Part shown: piece by piece, positions 1 through 7,792 of the stretch
How positions within the stretch are numbered: the first letter of the stretch is position 1
How the letters are laid out: every line of letters begins with the position of its first letter
Source of the DNA: Bacteroidales bacterium
GTDB taxonomy: Bacteria > Bacteroidota > Bacteroidia > Bacteroidales > JAAUTT01
NCBI GenBank assembly: GCA_012031335.1
Contig: JAAUTT010000165.1
Location: 1-8,229 of the forward strand
DNA length: 8,229 bases
Direction: 5' to 3'
Notes under the pieces: model-generated
Told to the model about the DNA's origin: nothing
Database searches by the model: none
Seen by the model: only the letters and a program-made list of their open reading frames with translations
Made by a program: the position numbers and the translations under genes

Positions 1-51
1 TAAAGCCTCGACTACTGCAAAACGTCAGGCTCTAACATTTAAATAATCTTT

Positions 52-240
52 ATGAGAATTGCAGTCATAATCACTATTGTTTCTTTATTAATTATTGTAG
101 CTGCAGGGGGTATTACATATGTAGTAATATTCAAACCTAAAGACACAAGCCGTGAAATCCAGCAATTAGAAAATAAGGGTTGGGATGAATTTAACAAAAA
201 CGCTGAAAAAGACGAAAAGCGCAAACCGATACAATTTTAA
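52..240 (+). CDS. Small single-pass membrane protein, hypothetical
   Basis: This 62-residue protein of unknown function has one hydrophobic helix at about residues 4-27, rich in Ile, Val and Ala with a GG near its end. A short charged tail follows, rich in Lys, Glu and Asp, ending KRKPIQF. The single basic residue before the helix and the basic and acidic tail fit a small inner-membrane protein with one anchor, though the orientation is not certain. Base composition matches the A+T-rich host genes. The opposite-strand frame here has no protein-like character. I saw no recognisable family motif and no clear promoter in the 51 bases upstream. It is convergent with the ldhA remnant on the other strand. 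Confidence 0.55.
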   Translation: MRIAVIITIVSLLIIVAAGGITYVVIFKPKDTSREIQQLENKGWDEFNKNAEKDEKRKPIQF

Positions 241-515
241 TGTTCCTTTTTGCTGATATAATGCAAGGCGCTGTTCTTGAACAAGCCGGTAGCATTCGCG
301 ACGCTCTCTTACCAGTAGGTCTTTGTTCTTTGTGTTCTAGGTTTAGTCTTCCGCCTAAAAGATGCAGAAGGAGGGGATTCTGCTGTTCAAAAAAATCTAA
401 CAACTGTTGTTTTTTTGCAGCTCTCGTTGGTCTCATCGCAGTTCTGCCAGAATTTTTATCAAAATTGGATGCTGGCGTAATTGAGCTTCGCGATTCAATT
501 GCTAATGACCAGGAT
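241..515. other. Unassigned G+C-richer segment between the small membrane gene and truncated ldhA
   Basis: No intact gene can be supported here, although both strands have open frames: a Cys-rich one on + (240-635) and one on - that continues from ldhA. The segment is visibly richer in G+C than its surroundings. On the minus strand, stretches in two frames have the feel of a Gln/Arg/Glu-rich helical protein: 501-436 (contains REAQLRQHPILIKI), 432-412 (DQRELQK), about 410-325 in another frame (LLDFFEQQNPLLLHL), and 321-241 (VRERRECYRLVQEQRLALYQ). One frame change falls at a seven-base A run. A TGA at 435-433 interrupts the chain. A small inverted repeat (GCAGAA/TTCTGC, 364-383) lies inside. 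It may be a broken foreign gene, a structured RNA or an assembly join. Confidence 0.3.
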
Positions 516-628
516 TCAATCTGGCGAAAGATGATTTTAAAGTACTTTAAATCATATCCAAATTTTGTATTTACCAAATCAAAAATTTCTTTATCATATG
601 GTTTAGTGTCAAAAAAAGCGATTTTCAT
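516..628 (-). pseudogene. ldhA: Truncated D-lactate dehydrogenase (LdhA-type), N-terminal fragment
   Basis: The reading frame from 628 begins MKIAFFDTKPYDKEIF and continues to about KYF. This is the characteristic N-terminus of LdhA-type NAD-dependent D-lactate dehydrogenases (compare E. coli LdhA, MKLAVYSTKQYDKKY). These cytoplasmic enzymes reduce pyruvate to D-lactate and are about 330 residues long. After residue 31 the frame is lost. Restoring one A in the four-A run at 535-538 extends the match by NHLSPD, then a TGA follows at 518-516. None of the later family motifs (VCxFVND, ALRCAGxNNVD, the NAD-binding GTGKIG) appears in any minus-strand frame down to position 1. About 88% of the gene is therefore missing, by deletion, insertion or misassembly. 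It lies 75 bases downstream of the PHP phosphatase on the same strand. Confidence 0.7.
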
Positions 629-703
629 GTTTTAAAATATTAACTTTTATGGATTTAAGATATCCGATATTGATTACTGAATCATGGGGTAACTTCCCTT
701 TTT

Positions 704-1547
704 TTAAGGAATTGAAACTGATTCGAAATTATTATTTAGCAACAAGTAATATTCCTTATAACCAGCCGCCCTTAGTAATTCGAATGCAGTATTAAATTCA
801 CTAAGGATTTCATTGGGGAGATGTGCATCTGAATTTACCATTACTTTCACTCCCATACGGCACATTTCTTTAAATATTTCTTGTCCTGGATAAAAGGTAT
901 TTCCTCTTTTCTTATATATGCTCCGGGTATTTATTTCAACGATAGAACCTGCATCTCTTGCAACTTCAAGTGTTTTGAGCAACTCCTCACGAAATACAGG
1001 ATGATCTTCAGGGATAAAGCAATCGTGTTGATGTTGCATCTTTAATTTGTCAATATGGCCAATAACAGGAGGTTGCAAATCTTTAATCATTTTACGGTTA
1101 TAATCAAAGAATTTTCGTGTAACTATTAATGGGTCATTCTGGAAGATTTCTTTAAACCCTTTTCTGAATTCATCATTAGGTCCGTCAATTGTCCATCTTT
1201 TACCATCAGGGTATGAGTCAATAAAGTGGACGGATCCTATGAAATAATCAAATGGTCCGGATTGTAGCAATTGCTTGGTAAATGGTAATATATCCGGGAA
1301 GTAATCCACCTCAAGTCCCAGGTAAATCTGTAAATCGGATTGATATTGTTCCTTTAGTCCGAGAATTTCGGTGATATAAGCTTTTAGCCGGGATTGTGGA
1401 ACAGCCCAGTTACAATCGAAAGGAACCGGAGCATGTGCAGAGAAGCCCAAAGATACCATTCCAAGTTGTAAGGCTTGCTCTACATATTTTTAAGGGGTGC
1501 GCACCTCCATCACAGAAATGGGTGTGCATGTGAATATTCGAATGCAT
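704..1547 (-). CDS. Histidinol-phosphatase, PHP family (one frameshift)
   Basis: This cytoplasmic metal-dependent phosphatase of the PHP (HisK/HisJ) type is expected to dephosphorylate L-histidinol phosphate in histidine synthesis. The start at 1547 gives MHSNIHMHTHFCDGG, carrying the first PHP metal motif (HxHTH). An extra base in the T run at 1487-1491 then shifts the frame. Removing it gives HPLKYVEQALQLGMVSLG, and the gene runs to 704 as a 280-residue protein, normal for the family. Later metal ligands are visible in GFSAHAP, GLEVDY, IGSVHF, IGHIDK and VNSDAH. Reading only the frame after the shift would start at 1459 and lose the first histidine cluster. The OsmC-family stop lies two bases upstream, so the pair is probably co-transcribed. 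Specificity is inferred; other PHP phosphoesterases look similar. Confidence 0.8.
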
Positions 1548-1549
1548 TT

Positions 1550-1960
1550 TTATTGTTTGTACGAAATGGTTACGGTCTGTTTCAGATCGGGATGAAGGCT
1601 TTTAGCTACAGGACAGTTTGCTACTGCATGTTCTATTATTTTTCTTTCTTTTTCCGAGTAATTATTATGTGGAAATTGGAGGTCAATAATTATTTCGCCA
1701 ACTCTTCGGGGATCATTAATCATTACTTTGGTAACTTTTGCAACGGCACCATTTATGTCGAAGCCATGGGTTCGGGTGGCAATTCCGATGATTGTAATCA
1801 TACAACTGGCCAACGAAGTTGCCATTAAATCGGTTGGTGAAAAAAACTCACCTCTTCCCTGGTTGTCGGGTGGCGCATCCGTAATAATTTTTTTACCCGA
1901 TTTAATATGAACGGCTTCGGTTCTAAGATCGCCTAAATATGTGACGTTTGAAGTTTCCAT
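1550..1960 (-). CDS. OsmC/Ohr-family peroxiredoxin-like protein
   Basis: This 136-residue cytoplasmic protein of the OsmC/Ohr superfamily is thiol-dependent and, in characterised members, reduces organic hydroperoxides. Both conserved cysteines are present: one in TSLASCMIT (about residue 53) and one in HAVANCPVAKSL (about residue 116). The GRGEFFSPTDLMATSLASC segment is typical of the Bacteroidetes OsmC group. I chose the METSNV start at 1960. The longer in-frame ATG at 1987 falls inside a perfect promoter -7 box (1985-1992) and would add a non-conserved MLYMYINKT. The gene is intact, with no frameshift. It is followed after two bases by the PHP phosphatase. The exact substrate cannot be read from sequence, and the link to the histidinol-phosphatase may be only positional. 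Confidence 0.85.
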   Translation of the reverse strand: METSNVTYLGDLRTEAVHIKSGKKIITDAPPDNQGRGEFFSPTDLMATSLASCMITIIGIATRTHGFDINGAVAKVTKVMINDPRRVGEIIIDLQFPHNNYSEKERKIIEHAVANCPVAKSLHPDLKQTVTISYKQ

Positions 1961-1984
1961 AGTTTTATTTATATACATATAAAG

Positions 1985-1992
1985 CAAAACTA
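1985..1992 (-). promoter_or_regulatory. Promoter -7 box for the OsmC/PHP operon
   Basis: Read on the minus strand this is TAGTTTTG, an exact match to the Bacteroidetes -7 element TAnnTTTG. It ends 24 bases before the METSNV start codon, leaving a short leader. No good TTTG -33 element stands 19-21 bases upstream, so the call rests on one half of the promoter. Its position argues against the longer OsmC start at 1987. Confidence 0.5.
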
Positions 1993-2040
1993 TAAATAAA
2001 TGTTCAGGAATTTGTCGACTTGCAGGATCTCATTAAACCT

Positions 2041-2077
2041 AAAATAAAAAAGCCTGCTGATATTTGCAGCAGGCTTT
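2041..2077 (-). terminator. Rho-independent terminator after the small secreted protein gene
   Basis: An 11-base perfect inverted repeat, AAAGCCTGCTG (2049-2059) and CAGCAGGCTTT (2067-2077), encloses a 7-base loop. On the minus strand the stem runs into a T-rich tract (TTTTTTATTTT). It lies 21 bases past the stop of the gene at 2098-2418 and upstream of the OsmC promoter, so it separates the two units. The plus strand also has a T-poor but A-rich flank; no plus-strand gene needs it. Confidence 0.85.
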
Positions 2078-2097
2078 GAATAAAAAAATTTTAAATT

Positions 2098-2418
2098 CTA
2101 TTTGGTTTGTGCATCATGTTTTTGGCGATAAATATTCCGGCTAGCCCTTGATTGTTCGCGATGCAGTTTTCTTCTTTCTGCTGCAGTTACTACACCATCT
2201 GATTTTGCTGCTTTTTTGTCTCTATGAATTTTTACTTGTTGTGCCTGCAAATGACGTTTTTCTTTTCGGGTAAGTTCTCCACTTTGTTTCCCATTCTGAA
2301 TGCGTGCCTGTTGATTTACCTGACGCTCTGTAACATGCGGGGTTGCTGTTTGAGCAAAAGAATTAACTGAAAAGCTTAATGCTATAATTGTTGCTGCGAA
2401 CCAAACTGACTTTTTCAT
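2098..2418 (-). CDS. Small secreted basic protein with two EF-hand-like half-repeats
   Basis: This 106-residue exported protein has no assigned function. Residues 1-22 form a signal peptide (MKK, a hydrophobic core, then SFA before a Gln at the likely cleavage site). The mature part is highly basic. It contains two copies of a G-x-[LV]-T-x-x-E-x-x-x-L-x-x-x-Q pattern: SGELTRKEKRHLQAQQ (about residues 46-61) and DGVVTAAERRKLHREQ (about residues 74-89). This resembles the loop-plus-helix of an EF hand, but without a full set of acidic ligands in the first copy. The ending SRASRNIYRQKHD resembles a recurring family of periplasmic hypothetical proteins in Bacteroidetes and Deltaproteobacteria. 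It is a single-gene unit with its own promoter and terminator. Calcium binding is only a suggestion. Confidence 0.8.
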   Translation of the reverse strand: MKKSVWFAATIIALSFSVNSFAQTATPHVTERQVNQQARIQNGKQSGELTRKEKRHLQAQQVKIHRDKKAAKSDGVVTAAERRKLHREQSRASRNIYRQKHDAQTK

Positions 2419-2449
2419 AATCTTTGTTTTAAGTTTATTCTTTAGATGA

Positions 2450-2481
2450 AAAACTTAATGCAAGGTTTAATCAATTGCAAA
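2450..2481 (-). promoter_or_regulatory. Bacteroidetes-type promoter for the small secreted protein gene
   Basis: On the minus strand a TTTG -33 element (2478-2481, within a longer T run) is followed after exactly 20 bases by TAAGTTTT (2450-2457). That matches the -7 consensus TAnnTTTG at all but the last fixed base. The -7 box ends 31 bases before the ATG at 2418. Spacing and both elements fit the Bacteroidetes primary sigma factor pattern. Confidence 0.6.
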
Positions 2482-2494
2482 AAAATATGATTAT

Positions 2495-4764
2495 TTATTG
2501 AATAAACTTGTTAATGGTCGAAAGCAACTGGGTTCGGTCCACAGGTTTGGAAATATATTCATTTGATCCGGCCAGCATACATTTGTTACGATCTTCAACA
2601 AATGCATTGGCCGTTAAGGCAATTATTGCAACATTTTTATCCGAATCACGGATAGTTTTAATAGCTTCGAGACCATTTATTCGCGGAAGTCTTATGTCCA
2701 TCAAAATAATATCAGGTTTTGAATCATGGTGCATCTGAATTGCTTTCTCACCATCATCAGCATGCATAACTTCTGCCAAAGAATCGCTTAAAGTTTCTTT
2801 TAAAAGTTGAACACTGGGTAAATCATCTTCCACGATTAGTATTTTTTTACCGGGCCAGGAGTAATCTCCATTGAAATTCTTTTCCTGGGTATAAATTATT
2901 TCATGATAAGTTGAAGATTCCAAAGGCAGAGAAAACCGGAATTCCGATCCCTGACATTCGGTTGAAATAACCCAAATTTTTCCACCCATCATTTCTACAA
3001 GACTTTTTGATATAGCCAAGCCAAGTCCGGTGCCACCATATTCTCTAGACACACTTTCATTTGCCTGACGGAAACGCTCGAAAACAAGCTTCTGAAATTC
3101 GGGCTTTATTCCTACTCCGGTATCCGATACAAAAAATTCTATAAAGTTGTTTTTAACTTCATAGCCATATTTAATTGAACCTTTGCTTGTAAATTTTACA
3201 GCATTCGATAATAGATTTATCAATATCTGCTTTAACCGTATTTCATCGCAAACTGAAACCAGGGTTTGATATTGAGGTTCAATTGCCATTATTAATTCTA
3301 TTCTGTTTTTTCCTTTGGATTTAAGATCCTCAATAAATAAGGCATTCAATTCGCAAAACAAACTATTGAGTGTGCATTCTTTTTTATCGATAACTATTTG
3401 ACCTGATTCTATTTTCGAAATATCTATAATGTCGGAAATGATTTTTAATAATTGCTTACCATTTGAACAAATAATATCGGTATAGAACTGTCGTTTGTCG
3501 TTAGGAAGATTTTTCCGTTTTAACAATTCCGAGAAACCGAGAATCCCATTTAGGGGAGTTCTAATTTCATGGCTCATATTTGCAAGAAAAGCCGATTTTA
3601 ACCTATCCGATTCTTCTGCTTTCAATCTTGCACTTTTGATTTCACCCTCCATTAATTTTCTTTCGGTAATATCCTGCAAAGTGCCATGAAGTTTCTTCAG
3701 TTTACCATTGCTTCCATAGATTGGTTCGCCGCAAATTACGCATTGCCTGATTTGATTATTGGCCCTTTTTATATTTATTTCAATTTCAAAATTATCGATA
3801 ACAGCCGGTGGATTGGCTTGAAATTTTCCATAAAAGCCACAAAGTCTTCATGGATATATTTTCTTAATACTTCAATGGAAGGTGGATTTTCTAAAGGTTC
3901 ATATCCCAGAATTTGATGAAGTTCATCAGAGAGGGTTATTTTATTGTATTTCAGATTCCATTCCCAGCTTCCTGTTTTCGCGATTCGTTGTGCTTGCTTA
4001 AGGTGCCATTGACTGTCATAAAGGGCTTTTTCCTTGTTTATTAATTCGGTTATGTCTCTTGCAGTTGCAAATACATTCATAACATTACCCGTTTCAGATT
4101 TTTCGGGAACAAATTTTACGTCGTAATAAAATTTCCGGGAATTCTTATTTATTGTTAATTTTTCGGTAATTGAAATTCCAAGATTAAATACTCTTTCCAG
4201 ATTCCTAACCCAAAATAATGACTGTTCAGCGGGTTGATCCAAATCTCTTATATTTTTAATTATAAGAAATGACCTGGGAATTTCATAAATCCTTTCAGTG
4301 CATAAATTGGCATATACAATGTTATATTCTTTGTCGAAACGAAGAATCATATCTTCCGAATTCTCTGCAAGTGCTTTATATTGTTCATTTTTTTCATACA
4401 GGTACTCTGTTTGCTTTTGCCATTCTTTTTTTAATGATCCTTTTCATAGGCAAGTTTCTCTTGCTGTTTCCTGTTTTCGAGCAGGATAGCAAGCATATCC
4501 ACAGCATTGTTTATCAAGTTCTTTTGTGAGATGGGCAAAATAAGCTGGCCATATTCAAGGCTTAACTTACCAAACTCGTTATAAGCTGTTTTTATTTCAA
4601 TTACTTCATTCGGTGGAATAACATCAATTTCAATTTTTTGAAAAATGAATTCCTTTAAAAATAGAGTTCATCCTTTCAATAAAACTTTCCAATATTCTGC
4701 TGCTATTCTGAATCCGTGATAATTGCAGCATGAGTTGAAATAATTTCTGAGACAATGTATCCAT
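2495..4764 (-). CDS. Soluble PAS-PAS hybrid sensor histidine kinase/response regulator (three frameshifts)
   Basis: This hybrid two-component kinase reads as 756 residues after correction. An ATG at 4764, with an in-frame TAA just upstream, opens a helical N-terminal region that includes LINNAVDMLAILLENRKQ. Two PAS domains follow (about 128-250 and 255-368), each ending in a PAC-type DIT motif. The HisKA domain has SHEIRTP with the phospho-accepting His near 399. The HATPase domain has an N box, DTGVGI and GGTGLGL. A C-terminal receiver has its phospho-acceptor Asp near 690 (LMDIRLP), then ALTAN and SKPV. No transmembrane segment or DNA-binding domain is seen, so it should sense an internal signal and pass phosphate to an unseen partner. 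Corrections: one extra base near 4654-4661, one missing near 4433-4434 (restores DHLKKEWQ), and one missing near 3818-3823 (restores ENFQANPP). The intact last 394 residues hold the catalytic core. Confidence 0.85.
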
Positions 4765-4915
4765 AGCTTTTTATTTAGCAATAGTTTAACATAGAAATTA
4801 TTCTCTTTCGATATATATTGATAAACAGAAACGTGTTGAAAATAAGTATTATAAAAGAGAGGCGGAGTGGGGTAAAATGGATAGATGATACAAATATCAG
4901 AATTATTATATGGCC

Positions 4916-4940
4916 ATGGCTTTTTGTACTTAAAAGCCAT
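4916..4940. repeat. Perfect 9-base inverted repeat in the kinase-GH2 intergenic region
   Basis: ATGGCTTTT (4916-4924) and AAAAGCCAT (4932-4940) are perfect complements around a 7-base loop. Neither side is followed by a strong T run, so a terminator is unlikely. It could be an operator or chance structure in A+T-rich DNA. Confidence 0.35.
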
Positions 4941-5065
4941 TTAAATGCAATGTTTATTATCCAGGCTATAATGGTAACCTTACTATCTGGTATTGATAAC
5001 ATAGTTAGTCCTGTTAGTAGTCAGACGCAAGTTAGAAAAAAACATCAAATAAACAACCGGATTCT

Positions 5066-5098
5066 TTTGAAGTTCAAATGGTTTTTGAAATAGATTTA
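5066..5098 (+). promoter_or_regulatory. Possible promoter for the GH2 gene
   Basis: TTTG (5066-5069) is followed after 21 bases by TAGATTTA (5091-5098), which differs from TAnnTTTG only at the last base. It would give a leader of about 150 bases, which is long. The region is A+T-rich enough for chance matches. Confidence 0.25.
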
Positions 5099-5254
5099 CT
5101 TTTTTGTGTATGCCTTTTATTTTTAATTTATTAAAAGCAAGGCTCATAACAAAGTTTTATAATTATTACTTATTCTGAAGTGTAATTTTTACATTTACAA
5201 AAATTGAAATCTTAGCAGCTTTTCAGAAAACATACTCACTAACTATCTATATAT

Positions 5255-7690
5255 ATGAAATTGAAATTTTTATCCGTCGCTTTATTATTTGGAATTACTG
5301 CGATCGTGCAAAGTCAGGTTCCAAGAATTGAATTCTCCTTGATACCGACTGGAAATTTTTTAGGGGAGATATAACGGGTGCCGAAAAACCAAATTTAACG
5401 ACAAAGCATGGCGGTCGCTTGACCTTCCACACGACTGGAGTGTTGAAGATATTCCTGAGCAGGAACCAGGAAAGGTTATAGGTCCTTTTTATAAAGAAAG
5501 CCCGGGAACAACTTCAACCGGGTATGTTTTGGGTGGTACGGGCTGGTACAGGAAAACATTTTCTTTATCTGCTTCATCTCGGGAAATGCAAACCTTCATA
5601 AATTTTGATGGTGTTTATATGGATTGCGATGTTTGGATCAATGGTAAGCATGCCGGTAGTCAGCCATACGGATATATTGCATTTAATCTTAATATTTCTA
5701 CATTTCTGAATACTCCCGGGCAACCCAATGTTATTGCCGTCAGGGTTCGTAACGAAGGAAAAAACTCACGATGGTACAGCGGATCGGGTATCTACCGGCG
5801 TGTTCAGCTTATATCTGTAAATCCGGTACATATAGCTCCCTGGGGTGTTTTTATTACAGCGTATGATGTTACCTCCGCAAAAGCAAATGTTAAGGTAGCC
5901 ACAACAATCGAAAATTCTGGAATTAAAGCAACTGATCTTAAAATCAGAACCCGTATTTTAACATCCGAAGGCTCTATTGCTGTTTCTAATGAAACTTCTT
6001 CCAGAACAATTTCTACACGCAACCTGGAGGTTTCACAATCCATAAGCGTTATTCAACCTGAATTATGGTCAATTGAGAACCCTTATCTCTATACGGCCGA
6101 AGTCGAATTAGTCAGCAACGGTCTGGTGATTGACATGGTTAAAGTTCCTTCGGCATACGGTCCATACATTTTGATGCTGCCAATGGTTTTATGCTTAATG
6201 GGAAAAAAGTACTGCTAAAGGGGGGATGTATGCACCACGATAATGGTTTTTTAGGTTCTGCCACCATTGACCGAGCCGAAGAACGCCGGGTTGAACTCAT
6301 GAAAGCATATGGATTTAATGCCATACGGACCAGCCATAACCCGCCTTCCCGACAATTTCTCGATGCTTGCGACAGGGTCGGTGTACTTGTAATTGACGAA
6401 GCATTTGATATGTGGGAACGGCCTAAAAATCCACAGGACTATCATCGGTTTTTTAAGGAATGGTGGCAAAAAGATATCAGCTCCATGGTAATGCGCGATC
6501 GTAATCATCCCTCCATTATCATGTGGAGTATTGGAAATGAGATTAACGAACGGGCTGATTCTTCAGGATTAATTATTACCCGCAAATTAGCTGATGAAGT
6601 CCATCGGCTCGATCCTACCCGGCCCGTTACTGCTGCCATTTGTTCTTTCTGGGATCATAAAAACCGTCCATGGTCGGCAACTGCTCCGGCATTTGCTTTG
6701 CTCGATGTGGGTGGATATAATTACATGTGGAAGGCATATGAAGAAGACCATCTTCTTTATCCCGACAGGATAATGGCTGGAACAGAATCTCTTCCTCTGG
6801 AAGCTTATGAGAATTGGAAACAGGTGGAAAAAAACTCATGGGTTATTGGGGATTTTGTTTGGACAGCTATGGATTACATGGGCGAAACTGGCATAGGAAA
6901 CAGTCGATTAGATAATGATCCCGATAACGGCTTTTCAAGAACATGGACATGGTTTAACGCTTATTGTGGGGATATCGATTTATGCGGGTTCAAAAAGCCC
7001 CAGCTTTATTACCGGGATGTGATCTGGGGAAACAGTAATATTGAAATGATGGTGCATGCGCCCGTTCCGGAAGGTAGAAAAGAAATAGTGAGCATGTGGG
7101 GCTGGCCCGAGGAATGGCAGAACTGGAACTGGAACGGTAGTGAAGGGAAGTTGATGCAGGTAAGAGTTTTTACGAAATATCCGGCTGTACGATTGATGCT
7201 CAATGGAAAAATAGTCGGAGAAATGGAAATGAACGATAGTTCAAAACTTACTGCTGTTTTCCAGGTCCCTTATCAGCAAGGAATCCTAAAGGCAGTTGGA
7301 TTAATAAATGGCATTGAAGTTGACTCCAAAGAAATTGCAACAACAGGAGTACCTAAGCATATTAAACTTACAGCCGACAGGTCAATTATAAAGGCTGATC
7401 GTAATGATCTTTCATATGTAAAAATTGAAATAACCGATGAATTAGGCAATATTGTTCCCAACGCAAATTTGAAAGTCAAATTAAGTATTGAGGGAGTTGG
7501 TGAACTAGCCGGAGTTGGTAGTGCTTGTCCGAATTGTATGGCTAGTTTCAAAGGTCCGGAAGTTCTAACTTTCCGTGGAGCTGCATTGGCTATTGTTCGC
7601 CCTTTGCCAGGGAATCTTTCGGGAGAAATTGCCCTGAAAGCTCAGGCAGATGGTTTAGAAGGTGGAGAGATTGTTATTCATACAAAATAG
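5255..7690 (+). CDS. Secreted glycoside hydrolase family 2 enzyme, beta-galactosidase-like (three frameshifts)
   Basis: This is a predicted exported GH2 beta-glycosidase of 812 residues after correction. A signal peptide (about residues 1-21, MKLKFLSVALLFG..., cut near QSQ) precedes a sugar-binding jelly-roll domain (DTDWKFFRGD, LPHDWSVED, GGTGWYRK), an immunoglobulin-like domain and a TIM barrel from about residue 310. The acid/base Glu is near 430 in WSIGNEI and the nucleophile Glu near 512 in AGTES. C-terminal domains resemble DUF4982 (from about 612) and a GH2 C5-type fold (GELAGVGSA). Corrections are one missing base each at about 5334 (gives IEFLLDTDW), 5391-5396 (gives EKPKFNDKAW) and 6149-6150 (gives KVPFGIRSIHF). 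Beta-galactosidase is the likeliest activity, but beta-glucuronidase or beta-mannosidase relatives share this layout. It is followed by a second glycosidase in the same direction. Confidence 0.85.
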
Positions 7691-7707
7691 GATGTTTTAA
7701 TAAATCA

Positions 7708-7757
7708 ATTCAGGGCACAAGGTGATTTTTTATTATTTTGTGTCCTGAATATTTTTG
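7708..7757 (+). terminator. Terminator hairpin after the GH2 gene
   Basis: ATTCAGGGCACAA (7708-7720) pairs with TTGTGTCCTGAAT (7738-7750) over 13 positions, one of them a G-U pair in RNA. The loop is 17 bases, and ATTTTTG follows. It begins 18 bases after the GH2 stop. The long, T-rich loop makes it a less compact terminator than usual. Its 3' foot overlaps the candidate promoter of the next gene. Confidence 0.65.
7750..7757 (+). promoter_or_regulatory. Promoter -7 box for the second glycosidase gene
   Basis: TATTTTTG is an exact match to the Bacteroidetes -7 element TAnnTTTG and ends 35 bases before the ATG at 7793. Only a weak TTTT stands at the expected -33 position (7727-7730). The box overlaps the foot of the preceding terminator hairpin. 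Confidence 0.4.
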
Positions 7758-7792
7758 CACTTAAAAAAATTATAATTCACTCCTTACCTACT

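Larger units (their letters stand above)
4765..5254. other. Divergent intergenic region, no gene supported
   Basis: These 490 very A+T-rich bases lie between the leftward kinase and the rightward GH2 gene, so they should carry both promoters. Short overlapping open frames exist on both strands (for example 4818-5093 + and 4775-5002 -). They have no domain, no recognisable composition and no clear start signal, so I do not call them. Contents worth noting are the inverted repeat at 4916-4940 and a possible promoter at 5066-5098. I see no tRNA or other RNA gene. Confidence 0.6.

Noticed and set aside
364..383. GCAGAA/TTCTGC inverted repeat as a terminator or small RNA
   Set aside because: A six-base stem with an eight-base loop and no following T run is too weak to call.
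395..420. CTAAC, a pyrimidine run and CAG resembling a eukaryotic 3' splice site
   Set aside because: The surrounding genes are bacterial and the pattern is short enough to arise by chance.
191..515. Continuation of the ldhA-frame ORF down to 191
   Set aside because: After residue 31 nothing resembles LdhA. The stretch is in the wrong frame even for the short NHLSPD extension, and its end overlaps the small membrane gene antisense.
240..635. Plus-strand open frame of 131 codons, Cys- and Leu-rich
   Set aside because: Its last third is the antisense of a clear LdhA N-terminus. The rest has no domain and no start signal, with the look of a reverse reading of a Gln-rich sequence.
3686..4529. 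Plus-strand open frames (3686-3916, 4269-4529)
   Set aside because: They are antisense to PAS and coiled-coil sequence of the kinase, which reads as a normal protein once single-base errors are corrected.
3818..4661. Programmed frameshifting in the kinase
   Set aside because: Three shifts in both directions at different short runs, with no slippery-site plus structure layout, and the same kind of shift in unrelated genes nearby.
4668..5093. Overlapping open frames on both strands of the intergenic region
   Set aside because: No domains, low-complexity A+T-driven composition, mutual overlap, and one overlaps the kinase N-terminus in the wrong frame.
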